A stretch of 64,000 nt of DNA from Stigmatella ashevillena (GTDB lineage Bacteria; Myxococcota; Myxococcia; Myxococcales; Myxococcaceae): contig NZ_JAQNDM010000001.1 of assembly GCF_028368975.1 (NCBI RefSeq), positions 682,001 through 746,000 of the forward strand, in the 5' to 3' direction. The position numbers and the translations under genes are program-made. Under the pieces are notes generated by a model, which worked only from the letters and a program-made list of their open reading frames with translations, was not told where the DNA came from and did no database searches. This document shows, piece after piece, positions 17,618-26,349 of the stretch (positions are counted from its first letter, which is position 1; the number at the start of each line of letters is the position of its first letter).

Positions 17618-18530
17618 GCAGTTGGCCGTGGCCGCACTGACCTTTGGACTGGCCCATGGCGCGGCGGCTGGCGCGGCGGCATGGGGGAGCTTTGGGCTGT
17701 TGAGCCCCCCCCTTCAGGCAGCGTCCAAGCACACCGGGCTCTTTCTCTTCGCGACCGCTTTCTGCCTGCCCTTCGTGGGCGTTCCAGCCGTGGCGCTCTG
17801 TCTGCTGGTTCCCTCACCGATGCCCCCCCCGGCGCCTGAGCGCTTCCGGGTGATCGACCTGCCCGAACCGCCGGAGACCGACGGCCTGGCCGAGGCGCAG
17901 GACGTGCTGGGACATGAACCTCTTGCCGAGCTCAGACAGAGCAGGAGCGCGGAGCGTCGGCTGGCGCTGCTGTTGTCCACGCGGTACCTCGGTGGTGGCT
18001 GCGCCGTGCGGTTGCAGGGCTCGGCCCTGAAGGATCCCTCCGATGAAGTGCGGCTGCTGGCCTATGGCTTCCTGGAGGCGCGCGAGCGTGACCTCTACGC
18101 GCGGATGCAGGCGCTCACGCAATCATTGGAGCGAACCCCGCCAGAGCTTCGAGGCCCCCTCCACCTGGAGCGGGCCCAATACGGGTGGGAGCTGGTGTTT
18201 CTCGGGCTTGCCCAGGGCGAGCTGGGCACTCACGTGATGCACGAGGCCAAGGCCCATGCCCAGCAGGCCACACGCCTGCTGTCGCAGCGCGGTGCGCCCT
18301 GTCTCCTGCTGGCGCGCCTCCTGCTGCACCTGGGCGAGACGGAAGAGGCCTCGAAGGCGCTGGAGGAAGCCACCCGCCGGGGACTCGCTCCGGAGGCCGT
18401 GGCGCCCTACGTGGCGGAGGTGGCCTTCCGCGAGCGGCGATTCGGCGCGATACGCACGGCCCTGGCGAGCATGGGGTCTGTCTCAGGCATGAGGCCACTC
18501 ATCGAGCGGCTGGAGGCGTTCTGGCGATGA
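17535..18530 (+). CDS. pelE: PelE-like TPR inner-membrane protein
   Basis: Start taken at GTG 17535, four nt after GGAGG; ATG 17544 is possible. The frame lies inside the last 83 nt of pelD, so translation is coupled. The protein is 331 residues, matching PelE (about 329). It has two to three N-terminal hydrophobic segments (IVLVSAIALELLSWACLW; VAALTFGLAHGAAAGAA; FLFATAFCLPFVGVPAVALCLLV). A soluble C-terminal region follows with TPR-like helices (GAPCLLLARLLLHLGETEEASKALEEA and similar). PelE belongs to the inner-membrane Pel synthase complex with PelD, PelF and PelG. The assignment rests mainly on order, size and topology because PelE is poorly conserved. Confidence 0.83.
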   Translation: MKRMRWKIVLVSAIALELLSWACLWRCEQLAVAALTFGLAHGAAAGAAAWGSFGLLSPPLQAASKHTGLFLFATAFCLPFVGVPAVALCLLVPSPMPPPAPERFRVIDLPEPPETDGLAEAQDVLGHEPLAELRQSRSAERRLALLLSTRYLGGGCAVRLQGSALKDPSDEVRLLAYGFLEARERDLYARMQALTQSLERTPPELRGPLHLERAQYGWELVFLGLAQGELGTHVMHEAKAHAQQATRLLSQRGAPCLLLARLLLHLGETEEASKALEEATRRGLAPEAVAPYVAEVAFRERRFGAIRTALASMGSVSGMRPLIERLEAFWR

Positions 18531-20098
18531 GCTCCTTTCCCTCGCTTCCCCCGGGCCACACCGCGGATGTCGCCCTGCTCCTGGAGGGCACCTACCCGTT
18601 CGTCAGCGGAGGGGTGTCCAGCTGGGTGCATCAGATCATCTCCAACTTCCCGGAGCTGACCTTCGCGCTCATCTTCATCGGCAGCAGCCGGAGTGCCTAT
18701 GGCGCCCCGCGCTACACACTGCCGCCGAACGTCGTCCACGTTCAGTGCGCGTACCTGGATGAGCCGCCCTCTTCAGGTCCGGTCCGGCGCTGCCCCGCCT
18801 CGCGGGCCGCCTTCGACGACAGCGCCCAGTTGCACGAGGCGCTTCGAGTCCCCCAGGTGCGCATGGATCCCGAGGTCTACACCCGGGTCATGCAGGGGAT
18901 CGGCCAGCCGGACGTGCTGCCTGCAAGGGCTTTCCTGCACAGTGAGCGGGCCTGGGAGCAACTCCGGGAGGGCTGGGAACAGTCCTGTTCCGACGGGTCC
19001 TTCGTGGACTACTTCTGGACCGTGCGCTCCATGCACGCGCCGCTCTTCACGCTCGCACATCTGGCCGAGTCCATTCCCCCGGTACGCGTCGCGCATGCCA
19101 TCTCCACGGGCTACGCGGGGTTCCTGGGAGCGCTCTTGCAGCAGCGGCGCGGCCTGCCCTTCATCCTCAGCGAGCACGGCATCTACACCAAGGAGCGGAA
19201 GATCGAACTCATCCGCGCGGAGTGGATCCACGATGCGCCGGACCTCTTCGGCCCGCCCGTCCAGGAAGGCATGGGCCCCTTGCGCCGCTTGTGGATCCGC
19301 TTCTTCGCGGGGCTGGGAAAGCTGACGTACGAGGCCGCCCACCCCATCGTGTCCCTCTATGAAGGCAACCGTCAGCGGCAGATCCTCGACGGGGCGGCGG
19401 CCGAACGAACCGTGGTGGTCCCCAACGGGGTGACCCTGCCCCGCTTCTCCGCGCTGAGGGCCGCACGTCCGGTGGAGGTGCCTCCCGTGCTGGGACTTCT
19501 GGGCAGGGTGGTGCCCATCAAGGACATCCGCACCTTCATCCGCACGATGCGCCTGGTATGCACCCGGCTCCCCCAGGCCGAAGGGTGGATCATTGGTCCC
19601 GAAAACGAGGACGCGGCGTATGCCCAGGAGTGCCGGTGCCTCGTGGAGAGCCTGGGGCTGACGAATCAGGTGAAGTTCCTCGGCTTCCAGAAGCCGGACG
19701 AGGTGCTGCCCAAGCTGGGGGTGTTGATGCTCACCTCCATCAGTGAAGCCCTGCCCCTGGTGCTCCTGGAGGGCTTCGCCAGCGGCCTGCCCGCGGTGGC
19801 CACCGACGTGGGCTCCTGCCGGGAGCTCATCGAAGGCAACACCCCCGAGGACCGGGCGCTGGGCGCGGCGGGCTGCGTGGTGCCCATCGCGGACCCGGAA
19901 GCGACGGCGCGGGCGGCGTTGGAGCTGCTCACCTCGCCTGGGCGGTGGCAGGCCGCTCAGGCCGCGGGCATGGCGCGGGTGGAGCGCTTCTACGACGAGC
20001 AGCGGATGTTCGACAGCTATCGCGCCATCTATCAGGGCGCGCTCGGAGGCGACGGTGGCGGGGATCGGGTTCGAGCTGCGCAAGCTTCTACGGGGTGA
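18527..20098 (+). CDS. pelF: PelF glycosyltransferase (GT4)
   Basis: ATG overlaps the pelE stop (ATGA). The product of 523 residues begins with the highly diagnostic PelF segment LLLEGTYPFVSGGVSSWVHQII. It continues with EHGIYTKERKIEL and NGVTLPRFS, and the nucleotide-sugar EX7E motif is present in EALPLVLLE of the second Rossmann fold (about residues 405-415). PelF is a cytosolic retaining GT4 enzyme that uses UDP-GalNAc (and UDP-GlcNAc) to build the Pel chain, together with the PelD/E/G membrane proteins. It has no signal peptide. This is the most confidently identified member of the operon. Confidence 0.95.
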   Translation: MSSFPSLPPGHTADVALLLEGTYPFVSGGVSSWVHQIISNFPELTFALIFIGSSRSAYGAPRYTLPPNVVHVQCAYLDEPPSSGPVRRCPASRAAFDDSAQLHEALRVPQVRMDPEVYTRVMQGIGQPDVLPARAFLHSERAWEQLREGWEQSCSDGSFVDYFWTVRSMHAPLFTLAHLAESIPPVRVAHAISTGYAGFLGALLQQRRGLPFILSEHGIYTKERKIELIRAEWIHDAPDLFGPPVQEGMGPLRRLWIRFFAGLGKLTYEAAHPIVSLYEGNRQRQILDGAAAERTVVVPNGVTLPRFSALRAARPVEVPPVLGLLGRVVPIKDIRTFIRTMRLVCTRLPQAEGWIIGPENEDAAYAQECRCLVESLGLTNQVKFLGFQKPDEVLPKLGVLMLTSISEALPLVLLEGFASGLPAVATDVGSCRELIEGNTPEDRALGAAGCVVPIADPEATARAALELLTSPGRWQAAQAAGMARVERFYDEQRMFDSYRAIYQGALGGDGGGDRVRAAQASTG

Positions 20099-21422
20099 CA
20101 GCTTCCTCAGCCTGCTGCGGGGCTATGGCTACGCGGGCATCATCTCCTCGGGCCCATGGGTCATTTCCATCTGTGGAATGATGGCCATCGGCGTGCTGGG
20201 GGCCAGCGGCGCACACGGGGCGAGGCTGGGCCCCTTCCAGGTGGCCATCACCTGGCTGACAGCGCTTTCGCTCATCTTCACAGGTCCCCTCCAGTTGATG
20301 CTCTCCCGGTTCGTCGCTGACCGGCTCTTCGCGGAGCAAGCGGATCGAGTCCTCCCCAACCTTCTGGGGGCGCTGGGGCTGAACACCCTCCTGGCGGCGC
20401 TCACGGCGGGCGTGCCGCTGGCGTGCCTCTTCGAAGAGCCCCTCGGCGTGAGGCTGCTGCTGCTCTCCTGCTTCGTGGTGTTGTGTGACTTATGGGTGTT
20501 GGTGGTGATGCTCTCGGGACTGAAGGAGTACCGGGCCATCCTCGGCGTCTTCGCGCTCGGGTATGGGCTCTCGGTGGCCGCGGCGCTGGGGCTGCGGAAC
20601 TTCGGACTTGCGGGGCTGCTCTCGGGCTTCCTGCTGGGCCAGGCCTGGATGCTGGTGGCCCTCTTCGCGCTGGTGATGCGGCGCTATCCTTTGAAGGAGC
20701 CCGTCGCCTTCGACTTCTTGCGTCGCAAACAAGCCTTCTACGGATTGGCGGCCGTGGGCTTCCTCTACAACCTGGGTGTCTGGGCGGACAAGCTGCTGTT
20801 CTGGATGGACCCGGCCACCTCCGAACCGGTGCTCGGCCCCCTGCGGGCTTCGCTGATCTACGACCTGCCCATGTTCCTGGCCTACCTCTCCCTCATCCCC
20901 GGGATGGCGGTCTTCCTGGTCCGCATCGAGACGGACTTCGCCGAGCAACACACGGCCTTCTACGCCGCGGTGCGCAAGGGCGGGCGGTTGCCAGAGATTG
21001 AGCGGCTCCGCGGCGGAATGGTCTCCGCGGTCCGGCGGGGGTTGTACGAAATCTTCAAGGTGCAGGGGCTGACCATTCTGCTGCTGCTGCTGGCAGGCCC
21101 CCGGCTGCTGGCCGCGTTCGGCATCTCCCCGTTCCACTTGCCGCTCTACAGCATCGATCTCATCGCCGCGGGAGGCCAAGTCCTCCTGCTGGCAGTGCTC
21201 AACGTCTTCTTCTACCTGGATCAGCGCAAGGTGGCGGTGCTCCTCACGCTGGAGCTGTTGGTGCTGAACCTGGTGCTGACCCTGCTGTCGATGAACCTCG
21301 GCACCCGCTTCTACGGCTATGGCTTCGCGGGGGCCGTCTTCGTGACAGCGCTCACCGGCCTGGCCGTGCTCTCACGCAAACTGGATCGGCTGGAATTCGA
21401 AACGTTCATGTTACAGCCGTAA
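20055..21422 (+). CDS. pelG: PelG-like polytopic membrane protein
   Basis: GTG 20055 with CGGAGG 5 nt upstream; the gene overlaps pelF by 44 nt. The 455-residue product (PelG is about 456) starts with the family hallmark MAGIGFELRKLLRGDSFLSLLRGYGYAG. It has about 12 membrane helices like MOP-superfamily flippases. Other conserved parts: DKLLFWMDP, IYDLPMFLAYLSLIPGMAVFLVRIETDF and FYAAV. PelG is thought to provide the inner-membrane passage for the growing Pel chain. The tight overlaps from pelA to pelG imply one transcript; the next gene follows after a structured 75-bp gap. Confidence 0.93.
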   Translation: MAGIGFELRKLLRGDSFLSLLRGYGYAGIISSGPWVISICGMMAIGVLGASGAHGARLGPFQVAITWLTALSLIFTGPLQLMLSRFVADRLFAEQADRVLPNLLGALGLNTLLAALTAGVPLACLFEEPLGVRLLLLSCFVVLCDLWVLVVMLSGLKEYRAILGVFALGYGLSVAAALGLRNFGLAGLLSGFLLGQAWMLVALFALVMRRYPLKEPVAFDFLRRKQAFYGLAAVGFLYNLGVWADKLLFWMDPATSEPVLGPLRASLIYDLPMFLAYLSLIPGMAVFLVRIETDFAEQHTAFYAAVRKGGRLPEIERLRGGMVSAVRRGLYEIFKVQGLTILLLLLAGPRLLAAFGISPFHLPLYSIDLIAAGGQVLLLAVLNVFFYLDQRKVAVLLTLELLVLNLVLTLLSMNLGTRFYGYGFAGAVFVTALTGLAVLSRKLDRLEFETFMLQP

Positions 21423-21436
21423 CCAGTTTTTCCATT

Positions 21437-21494
21437 AAAACCCCTCTTGCTGGATTCAATCCAGACAGCGAGACTGCCGACGGAAAGGGGTTTT
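21437..21494 (+). promoter_or_regulatory. Nested inverted repeat masking a ribosome binding site
   Basis: AAAACCCCT (21437-21445) pairs perfectly with AGGGGTTTT (21486-21494); inside it CTGGAT-tca-ATCCAG (21450-21464) makes a second stem. The AAAGGGG ribosome binding site of the GH128 gene is inside the 3' arm, so the folded RNA would hide it. With its run of T it could also act as a weak terminator after pelG. Confidence 0.6.
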
Positions 21495-21497
21495 CAC

Positions 21498-22742
21498 ATG
21501 AAACAAATCATCGTCTTGTCCGCGCTCCTCTTGGCTTGCGCGGAGCCGAAGGATGCTCAGGCACAAGAACCACTGGCGGCGGCAGCCAAGAGCAGCAAGC
21601 GAGGCATCTCTTACGGTTATCACTCCGCCGCGGACATGACGGCCCTCTCGGCGGGCATCAGCTGGTGGTACAACTGGTCCCCGCAACCCGAGGCAGGTGC
21701 CGCCAGCGTGGCCTCCTCCGTGGGGGTATCGTTTGCTCCCATGGTCTGGGGCGGCACCCCCAATGCGGACCAATTGGCCGCGCAGATCCCCGCGGGCACC
21801 GAGTACCTGCTGGGCTTCAATGAGCCCAATTTCAAGAGCCAGGCCAACATGACGCCCAGCCGGGCCGCGTCCTTGTGGCCCGTGCTGGAGGATGTGGCCC
21901 GGCGCAAGAACCTGAAGCTGGTCTCCCCGGCGGTGAACTACTGTGGGGATTGCGTGTCCGAGGGAGGGACGACCTTCACGGATCCCGTCGCCTACCTGGA
22001 CGCGTTCTTCGCCGCCTGTACCAACTGCAAGGTCGATTACGTCGCCGTCCACTGGTACGCCTGCGACGTCGGTGCGCTGAGCTGGTACATCGGCCTCTTC
22101 AAGAAATACAACAAGCCCATCTGGCTGACCGAGTTCGCGTGCGGTGACAGGCCGCACAACGAAATCACGCTGGCGGTCCAGAAGAAGTACATGACCGATG
22201 CCGTGAACTACCTGGAGAACGAGCCCGCGGTCTTCCGCTACTCCTGGTTCTCTGGCCGGAACAGCGAGATCCCCAACATCAACCTCCTGGGCAACTCGGG
22301 GCAGCTGACGGAGCTTGGGCAGCTCTATGTGAGCCTGCCGGGCAGCGGCTCCACCGTCCCCAAGCTGACGCCCGTGGCGGCGATGGCTTCTTCCAGTGAG
22401 GGCGCCGACACGGTGGCTGGCAAAGCCATCGATGGCAACCTGAGCACGCGGTGGAGCAGCGCCTTCTCGGATCCCCAGTACCTGATGCTGGATTTCGGCT
22501 CCACCAAGACCTTCTCGCGGGTGAAGATCCAGTGGGAAGCGGCCTACGGCAAGGAGTACCAGATCCAGACGTCCGCGAACGGCACCACCTGGACGACCGT
22601 CTATTCGACGGCGGCCGGTGATGGCGGTGTGGACGATGTCTCGGGCCTCAACGCGAGCGGCCGGTATCTGCGAATCTACGGAACGAAGCGGAGCACCCAG
22701 TATGGGTACTCCATCTTCGAGGTAGAGGTTTACGGCGGGTAG
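21498..22742 (+). CDS. GH128-type glycosidase with F5/8-type carbohydrate-binding domain
   Basis: ATG 21498, with AAAGGGG 8 nt upstream, gives 414 residues. The signal peptide ends in LLAC (possible lipobox) or is cut after AQA. The catalytic TIM barrel (about 35-290) has the Asl1-like/GH128 pattern: KRGISYGYHSAADM, WWYNWSPQP, FAPMVWGG, LGFNEPN (acid/base Glu109), VAVHWYACD and IWLTEFAC (nucleophile Glu212). GH128 enzymes cleave beta-1,3-glucans, so the target here need not be Pel. The last ~130 residues are a discoidin/CBM32-like fold (GNLSTRWSS, YLMLDFGS, YLRIYGT). The position after pelG suggests a role in matrix turnover, but its own structured leader suggests separate control. It converges on exoI. 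Confidence 0.85.
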   Translation: MKQIIVLSALLLACAEPKDAQAQEPLAAAAKSSKRGISYGYHSAADMTALSAGISWWYNWSPQPEAGAASVASSVGVSFAPMVWGGTPNADQLAAQIPAGTEYLLGFNEPNFKSQANMTPSRAASLWPVLEDVARRKNLKLVSPAVNYCGDCVSEGGTTFTDPVAYLDAFFAACTNCKVDYVAVHWYACDVGALSWYIGLFKKYNKPIWLTEFACGDRPHNEITLAVQKKYMTDAVNYLENEPAVFRYSWFSGRNSEIPNINLLGNSGQLTELGQLYVSLPGSGSTVPKLTPVAAMASSSEGADTVAGKAIDGNLSTRWSSAFSDPQYLMLDFGSTKTFSRVKIQWEAAYGKEYQIQTSANGTTWTTVYSTAAGDGGVDDVSGLNASGRYLRIYGTKRSTQYGYSIFEVEVYGG

Positions 22743-22757
22743 ACGCGGCTCAGGGGG

Positions 22758-22783
22758 GGGCCGCGGACTTCAGATCGCGGCCC
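22758..22783. terminator. Bidirectional hairpin between GH128 gene and exoI
   Basis: GGGCCGCG (22758-22765) and CGCGGCCC (22776-22783) form a perfect 8-bp stem with a 10-nt loop, and the exoI stop codon lies in the loop. There is no clear T tract, but the convergent position fits a shared terminator. Confidence 0.6.
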
Positions 22784-23969
22784 TTCGCCGCCGCAGCCGA
22801 CGGATCTTCTCGACAGCGTCGGACGGAAGGATGCGCTTGAAGACGTTGCGGACCGTGCGCGCCGCTTCCTCGTGGCGGGTGAACCAGTTGCCAGCGCCTT
22901 GCTTGGCGTGGATGCGCAGCGCCACCGTCCGCCGCTGCTTCGCCGCCCAGTCGGACTTGTAGGTCTCGGTGCCGCGCAGGAAGTCGTACTCGGTGAGGCC
23001 TGACTCGATGGAGTCTTTGAACGTCTCACCCACGAGCACCAAGCCGACGCTCCGGTTGCGCCACTCCGGGTCATAGCCAGACTGGAAATAGATGAACGTG
23101 TCCCGGTGCACGATGCCGTAGACCGACGCCACGGCCTGGCCTCCGACTTTCATCGTGTAGAGGCGCAACTGGCCCTGCTCGGCAAGCAACTGCGTGGCGT
23201 CGCGGTGGAAGGACTCCACGCCCTTGCCCTTGATGCCTTGCGAGCCGCCATCTCCTGCCCAGCGTGCCGCATGCAGGCGGAAGAAGTCCGCCATGGGCGC
23301 CGCCAATGCCCCGGGCAGTTCCGTGCGCTCGATGCGGTAACCCTCCTGCTTCTCGAGCCACTTGCGCCGCCGCAGGTAGTTGTCCCGCCGGCCCGTGCGC
23401 TTGAGGAACGCCTCGAAGGATTCCCCCTTCTCGAACCGCTCGTACGGGCAGATGTAACGGTCCGTCACCTGGACCTCCATCTCCGGGAAGGCCTCCCGCA
23501 GCACCTTCACCGTGAGGGAGTCCTCATGCAGATCGGTCAGGTCCAGCACGTCCCAGGTCCCGTGCAGCTCCCGGAGCGTCTGTGCGAAGGCGCGCGTCAC
23601 CTCTTCCTCCGCGCCGCGCCGGGCCACCACATCCAGGTAGTCACTGCCGACGTGCGTCTCGCCCAGGAAGGCCACGCGCCCCACCAGACGGCCCAGCACG
23701 CGGCGCACCTCGAAACCGAGCGGCATGAGGCCCACCAGCGTGCCCCGGCGATCCCGCGCCGTGAGCACCATCGGCCGGCGGTCCGGCGCAATCCGGCGGC
23801 ACCACGGGTAGATCCACTCCCAGGAGTTGAAGATTCCCGCGTTGCTCGACGCCAGCAGCGCATTCCACTCGGCGCGCATGCCCGCCAGGACGGCAGGGTC
23901 GAGCACGGCGTCCACCTGGAGCCACTGCGAAGGCCGTGGCGCAGGCGTCACTTCGGATTCACGAATCAC
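22770..23969 (-). CDS. exoI: ExoI-like GNAT/FemAB-superfamily transferase
   Basis: A 399-residue protein (GTG start, GAGGTTG upstream), last gene of the exo locus. It has the CelD/BcsL-type layout, two tandem GNAT folds as in FemAB transferases. The N-terminal half has NAGIFNSWEWIYPWCRRI and LVGLMPLGFEVRR. A basic helix follows (RDNYLRRRKWLEKQEGYRIE), and the C-terminal fold shows LYTMKVGGQAVASVYGI, YFQSGYDPEW and EYDFLRGTETYK. Substrate is unknown: family members transfer acyl groups or, in FemAB, amino acids from tRNA. In M. xanthus exoI closes the exoA-I operon needed for spore-coat polysaccharide. The basic C-terminal tail (RRLRRRRAA) is unusual. Confidence 0.85.
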   Translation of the reverse strand: MIRESEVTPAPRPSQWLQVDAVLDPAVLAGMRAEWNALLASSNAGIFNSWEWIYPWCRRIAPDRRPMVLTARDRRGTLVGLMPLGFEVRRVLGRLVGRVAFLGETHVGSDYLDVVARRGAEEEVTRAFAQTLRELHGTWDVLDLTDLHEDSLTVKVLREAFPEMEVQVTDRYICPYERFEKGESFEAFLKRTGRRDNYLRRRKWLEKQEGYRIERTELPGALAAPMADFFRLHAARWAGDGGSQGIKGKGVESFHRDATQLLAEQGQLRLYTMKVGGQAVASVYGIVHRDTFIYFQSGYDPEWRNRSVGLVLVGETFKDSIESGLTEYDFLRGTETYKSDWAAKQRRTVALRIHAKQGAGNWFTRHEEAARTVRNVFKRILPSDAVEKIRRLRRRRAAI

Positions 23970-23990
23970 GATGTCAACCTCACGGCTTCA

Positions 23991-25169
23991 TCAGCCTGTT
24001 CGCTTGCGATTGCCACGATCCGAGGTCAAAACCTCACGCACGGCGCCAGCCACCTCCGCCATCACCTCGGACGTAAGATCCTGGTGACACGGAATCTCCA
24101 CGATGGAGCGGCGCAGCTGTGCCACTTCCGGGAACTCCGCCGCGTCGCAGGCCGGGTGGAAGCGCTTCCAGAAGTCGATGACATCGATGCCCCGCGCGCG
24201 CAGCCGCTCCAGCACCTCCGCCTTGTTCGGGACCACCAGCGGATAGAAGAGTGGGCTCACCCCGGGAGGCAGCTGGTTGAACAGCGGCGGTGAGAGGTCG
24301 CGCAGCCGCCCGAGCAGGAAGAAGTAATTGCGCCGCCGCGCCTCGACGATGTGCTCCAGGTCCTGCGACAGGGCGATGCGCTTGGTCAGCGGGCTCATCC
24401 CCAGGTCCACATGCGCCCGGTTGAAGTGCTGCGTCCCCGTGGCCACACGCTCGATGTTCGCGGCCTTCACCGTGCCGCGCCCCAGGCCCCGGATGAGACT
24501 GCGCAGGCCGCGGCCCACGCCGCCTCCCCGCAGCTCCAGGTTCTGGAGCAACGCCGACACGGTGTGGCTGAAGGTGGACAGCAAGGGCGGCGACGGCGGC
24601 TCGGGCAGGCTGTACTGCCTGGGTCCGTTGATGGTCAGCGCGCCCCCATTGGGCACCGGCAACGTCTTGTAGAGGCAGAAGATGCCCACGTCTCCCGTGG
24701 TCCCCAGCGGCACCGCGCCGTCCGCGGACAGCAGGGACAAGGCGCAGTCCTCGATGAGCGGCAGCCCGTGCTGGTCCGCCAGCTTGCGCATCTCCGCGGC
24801 CGGCCCCGGGAAGCCCGCGTAGTGAATGAGGTAGAGGGCCTTCGTCTTCGGGGTGATCTTCTTCGCCACATCCTCCAGGTCCACGTCCCACCGGGCTCCC
24901 ACCCGGTAGAAGCGGGGCGTGGCCCCTGCATCCACGAGCGCCTCGATCTCCACGCCGTGGTGGTAGGCGGGAACGAGCACCTCGCCCTTGTCGAGCCCCA
25001 GCATCTTCACCGTGAGCCAGACGGCATTCCGGGCGAAGTAGAAGTAGCGCACGTTGGGAGCGCAAAAGGGCTGGAAGGTGCTCGAGTCCTTCCGTGCCGT
25101 CAGCATGCTCGGCCAGAGCGTGGGCAGGGAGGGGACGAACAGCTTCTGGGACGACCTCACTTCTTCCAT
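23991..25169 (-). CDS. exoH: ExoH-like DegT/DnrJ/EryC1 sugar aminotransferase
   Basis: ATG 25169 lies in the end of the upstream gene (13-nt overlap) with GAGGTGG ahead; upstream in-frame starts are less likely. The 392-residue protein has the fold-type I aminotransferase marks: PAYHHGVEIEALVDAG, the PLP-ring aspartate Asp141 in LIEDCALSL, and the Schiff-base lysine Lys168 in CLYKTLPVPNGG. Such enzymes aminate keto-sugar nucleotides using glutamate, giving amino sugars for surface polymers. In this operon it would supply an amino sugar for the spore coat, which is reported to be rich in GalNAc. The gene sits between two FemAB/GNAT genes, in the same order as M. xanthus exoG-exoH-exoI. Confidence 0.88.
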   Translation of the reverse strand: MEEVRSSQKLFVPSLPTLWPSMLTARKDSSTFQPFCAPNVRYFYFARNAVWLTVKMLGLDKGEVLVPAYHHGVEIEALVDAGATPRFYRVGARWDVDLEDVAKKITPKTKALYLIHYAGFPGPAAEMRKLADQHGLPLIEDCALSLLSADGAVPLGTTGDVGIFCLYKTLPVPNGGALTINGPRQYSLPEPPSPPLLSTFSHTVSALLQNLELRGGGVGRGLRSLIRGLGRGTVKAANIERVATGTQHFNRAHVDLGMSPLTKRIALSQDLEHIVEARRRNYFFLLGRLRDLSPPLFNQLPPGVSPLFYPLVVPNKAEVLERLRARGIDVIDFWKRFHPACDAAEFPEVAQLRRSIVEIPCHQDLTSEVMAEVAGAVREVLTSDRGNRKRTG

Positions 25170-26275
25170 CGCGCCACCACCTCTTTTGCTGCGGGTACCC
25201 ACCGGAACTTCGCCGCGCACAACGCGCGGCCGAAGGCGGAGTCATTGAAGAGGAACAGCCAGGTGTGGCGCCGGACCTTGTCCGTCCAGTCGCGCTTCCA
25301 CACCATGTCAGGTCCCAGAAAGTCGAACTCGCGCAGTCCCCGCGAGATGCAGTCGGCCAGGACTTCTTCCATCAGGAGCTGGCCGGGGCTGCACTCCTTC
25401 AGGCCCTCGTCGTAGCCAGGCTTGAGCAGAAAGTAGCGCCCGTCATGGACCAGGCCGTACTGGAAGGCCACGGCCCGTCCCTCCAGACGCAAGAAGTAAA
25501 GGGACAGCTTGCCCGCGTACGCGGCACCCCGCGCCAGCTCTGTGTAGAAGCCCCGCGTGCTCCCCTCCTGCGCCATCGCGGTGCCGCGCTGCCCCTTCCA
25601 GCCGCTCTGCTCGAGGGCGAAGCCTTCCTCCAGCTTGCCCTCCAGCCCCAAGCCCCCGTCGATCCGCTCGAACTCGACGCGGCCCTTCTCCTCCAGCTTC
25701 TTGCGCCGCCGCCGACAGTTCGCCTTGAACTTGGACTGGAGCGTGGCCTGGTAGGCCTCCCAACTGGCGGGCAGGGGCACATAGGGCGACTGGAGCGATT
25801 CCCACGTCCCGTGGGACAGCCCCGCCCCCTTCGCGGCCTCCAGCAGCCGCCAGCCCGAGCCGCCGTCCGGGACATCCGTCAGCCGCAGCACATCCCAGCT
25901 CCGGTCCGCGCGCAGGTGGGCCAGGAAGGCCGCCGCTGCCGCCTCGGGCTCGCGGGCCACCAGATCGAACCGGCACGAGTGGGGATTGGCCGTGGCCGAG
26001 AGCTGCCGGACGGGGATGCCATACATCGGCACCCGCTCGGCCATCAGCGGCAGCACCGCCGTCAGGCGCCCCTGTTCATCCCGGAGCGTAAACACGCGCA
26101 GTTGGGCCGTGGGCGCGAAGTTGTCGATCCAGATGCGCAGGAACTCGTGCCGGTAGAACACCTCGTCGCCCGTGGCTTCCACGAGCGCATTCCACTCGGA
26201 CGCAAGGGCCATGAACCCGGTCCGGTCCGTCACCTCTTGAACACGCGGTGCGGGGGTGAGCTGTCTGGCTTCCAT
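25157..26275 (-). CDS. exoG: ExoG-like GNAT/FemAB-superfamily transferase
   Basis: ATG 26275 with GGGAG about 9 nt upstream; 372 residues. It has the same tandem-GNAT (PF13480-like) layout as the exoI product, and the two are clearly paralogous. Corresponding landmarks: EVFYRHEFLRIWIDNF, LTAVLPLMAERVP, the basic helix FKANCRRRRKKLEEKG, SLYFLRLEGRAVAFQYGLVHDG and GLREFDFLGPDMVWKRDW. No membrane segment is seen, so it should act in the cytoplasm on a lipid-linked or nucleotide-linked sugar. Together with the aminotransferase it suggests stepwise modification of an amino sugar: amination, then N-acylation or aminoacylation. Confidence 0.87.
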   Translation of the reverse strand: MEARQLTPAPRVQEVTDRTGFMALASEWNALVEATGDEVFYRHEFLRIWIDNFAPTAQLRVFTLRDEQGRLTAVLPLMAERVPMYGIPVRQLSATANPHSCRFDLVAREPEAAAAAFLAHLRADRSWDVLRLTDVPDGGSGWRLLEAAKGAGLSHGTWESLQSPYVPLPASWEAYQATLQSKFKANCRRRRKKLEEKGRVEFERIDGGLGLEGKLEEGFALEQSGWKGQRGTAMAQEGSTRGFYTELARGAAYAGKLSLYFLRLEGRAVAFQYGLVHDGRYFLLKPGYDEGLKECSPGQLLMEEVLADCISRGLREFDFLGPDMVWKRDWTDKVRRHTWLFLFNDSAFGRALCAAKFRWVPAAKEVVARWKK

Positions 26276-26349
26276 GAAGAAGAACTCCCAACGGCGCGGC
26301 CCCCCCGAGGAGGCTCGCGCGCGTGCAAGGTGCGAATGAAGGGGACCGG

